Source: Trichoplax adhaerens (taxonomy: Eukaryota > Placozoa > Uniplacotomia > Trichoplacea > Trichoplacidae). From it: a stretch of 64,000 bases of DNA. The notes beneath the pieces were generated by a model. That model saw only the letters and a program-made list of their open reading frames with translations, made no database searches and was not told where the DNA came from. The position numbers and the translations under genes are program-made. The stretch spans positions 8,440,066 through 8,504,065 of the forward strand of contig NW_002060943.1 in the NCBI RefSeq assembly GCF_000150275.1. The letters run 5' to 3'. Of this stretch, positions 62,580 to 64,000 are shown one piece after another; position 1 is the first letter of the stretch; each line of letters begins with the position of its first letter.

Positions 62580-64000
62580 TTAAACTTCAAGCTCACGAAA
62601 GGAAAAATATCATTGCTATCTAAAATCAATATTTATAATTATTGATGAAATAAAATTCTGTTATTTTTATCTAACTGCTCATCAAACTATTTCACTCGAA
62701 CACATCGAAATTATATTTAGTTTCAAATCACTGTAACTGTTTTATAATTTAAATGGAATATAAACTAGGTTTACAATCTTTATTGCCTTGATATCGACTT
62801 AAAAAGCTGAGTTAACTCGTGGTAGCGCATTTAGGTAATTTTATTACGGTATAAAACTCTAATCATCTATTGATCCATTATTATCATATCTAAGTTAGTG
62901 AAAAGTCGGTGTAGAAAAATTAATATACGTTATACCTGAAAGTAATGGTCACATTGAGCTATGTTGAAGTCAAAGTAACTTTCTTTCACAGTTATATGTG
63001 TGCACAAGGTATTACAGAACATAGTATTGTCTACATCTGTGAAATATAATATGTTCAACTAAGATATACTTGTTCATATACGGGCAATATTGCAAGAAAT
63101 GCCAAGAATAATAGCTAGATTGTTATCAACGTTAATAGATCAATTGAAAATTAGCTGTTTGTTATATTATAATTATTTATACTTGAAATTTAAGGAATCC
63201 TAATTATGATATAAGAGTGTAAAATAGCATTTTTAATCATTTTAAATTATACGATAATTTAAATCGACATACTTGTACTCTGTCTATGGTCTTATGAAAA
63301 TCATATTTTATTTACTGTACAGTCTTAATTGGTGCATTTTAATATTAATTCGACAATAAATTATATTGAAACTCTTGCCCATTTATTCGCCCCTTCATTG
63401 CCATTTCAAAATATAGTAATAGCAAGGGGGTAAGTTGTTACTGTGATCCAATTCGAAGTATAATAAACGCACAAACTGATTTCAATATAATATAAATTGT
63501 ATGTAAGATTTATCACAGTAAATGTAATCTGTCGCCAATAGCTCAAATGGCATAGTTAGACGCACTTAAAATCTTTAATTTACGGCTTATTAAATTATTA
63601 AGCTGTACTATATTATATTCTGGGATAGCTAAACTGTCTCAAATTTTGTCTTGATTTAGTGCATTGATACCAAGATTGAGTATAATAATAATAATACATA
63701 TCAAAAGGGTTTGCATCTTAAAGGGAAAAGTCGTAATGATTTTCATATTGTATGTAGTATCGTTTAATCAGATACACGTAGTACTGTGATCATGTAAAGA
63801 CTAACATTTACACAATAATGGATCAGCAGTAGGTTACTATCGTGATTTCTCAGTTTAATGGAACATATATAATTTTGAAAACTTTTATGACTATCATGTG
63901 CTTTCAATCATAAATTGTATTTACGCTTCTTTCAGTTGAGGGTAAATCGCTGTAAGTCTAGTAATTAGAAAGTTATCTTTTTTATTATATCGCAAGCTCT
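62580..64000. other. Downstream of the phosphatase gene
   Basis: AT-rich, no further exon recognised. A sequence near 63540-63600 resembles a tRNA D-arm but lacks the rest of a tRNA (see rejected items). Confidence 0.5.

Noticed and set aside
63530-63600. TAGCTCAAATGGCATAGTTAGA, resembling a tRNA D-arm
   Set aside because: No T-arm or acceptor pairing follows, so no functional tRNA can be folded.

Overview
The window looks like nuclear DNA of an early-branching animal, most likely a placozoan such as Trichoplax. This is inferred from AT-rich sequence, many short exons split by GT-AG introns of about 100-1000 bp, and purely metazoan gene content: melanotransferrin, NEK9, THYN1, CSDE1 and a two-domain receptor tyrosine phosphatase. 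No species-specific marker was checked. Most genes were rebuilt by joining exons by hand; in every gene model the intron phases and exon lengths close to an intact frame.

Layout, left to right. 1-300: decayed Helitron/PIF1-type helicase end on the minus strand. 4716-7202: two-lobed GPI-anchored transferrin (+). 8300-9660: relic of a SEC11 gene. 10589-16409: complete 19-exon NEK9-like kinase (-), with the last two exons of an unrecognised gene just upstream (16593-16995, -). 17000-22150: mostly non-coding, with diffuse repeats and a small DUF4347-like reading frame. 22154-25163: six-exon SEC11 signal-peptidase gene (+) whose catalytic serine is alanine. 25590-25745: relic of a NEK9 exon. 26637-31190: ten-exon THYN1 (+), with a 97-bp minisatellite in its first intron. 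32756-37871: CSDE1/UNR cold-shock protein (-), first exon not found. 38-55.8 kb: gene-poor, holding foldback elements, TACTGTAC-rich tracts, a triplicated 224-bp unit and a possible GPCR fragment. 55805-62579: transmembrane and cytoplasmic part of a receptor tyrosine phosphatase (+).

The most striking structure is a segmental duplication. About 8.3-11.2 kb and 22.3-25.75 kb are collinear, same-orientation copies of a tail-to-tail SEC11/NEK9 pair. Each copy kept one gene and lost the other: the left copy has intact NEK9 and a SEC11 relic with stop codons, the right copy has an open SEC11 and a NEK9 relic. The surviving SEC11 frame has SGAMEP where the family has SGSMEP, so it is either a pseudoprotease or a gene beginning to decay.

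The genes do not form a pathway. Transferrin, SEC11 and the phosphatase belong to the secretory/cell-surface system; NEK9, THYN1 and CSDE1 are intracellular.
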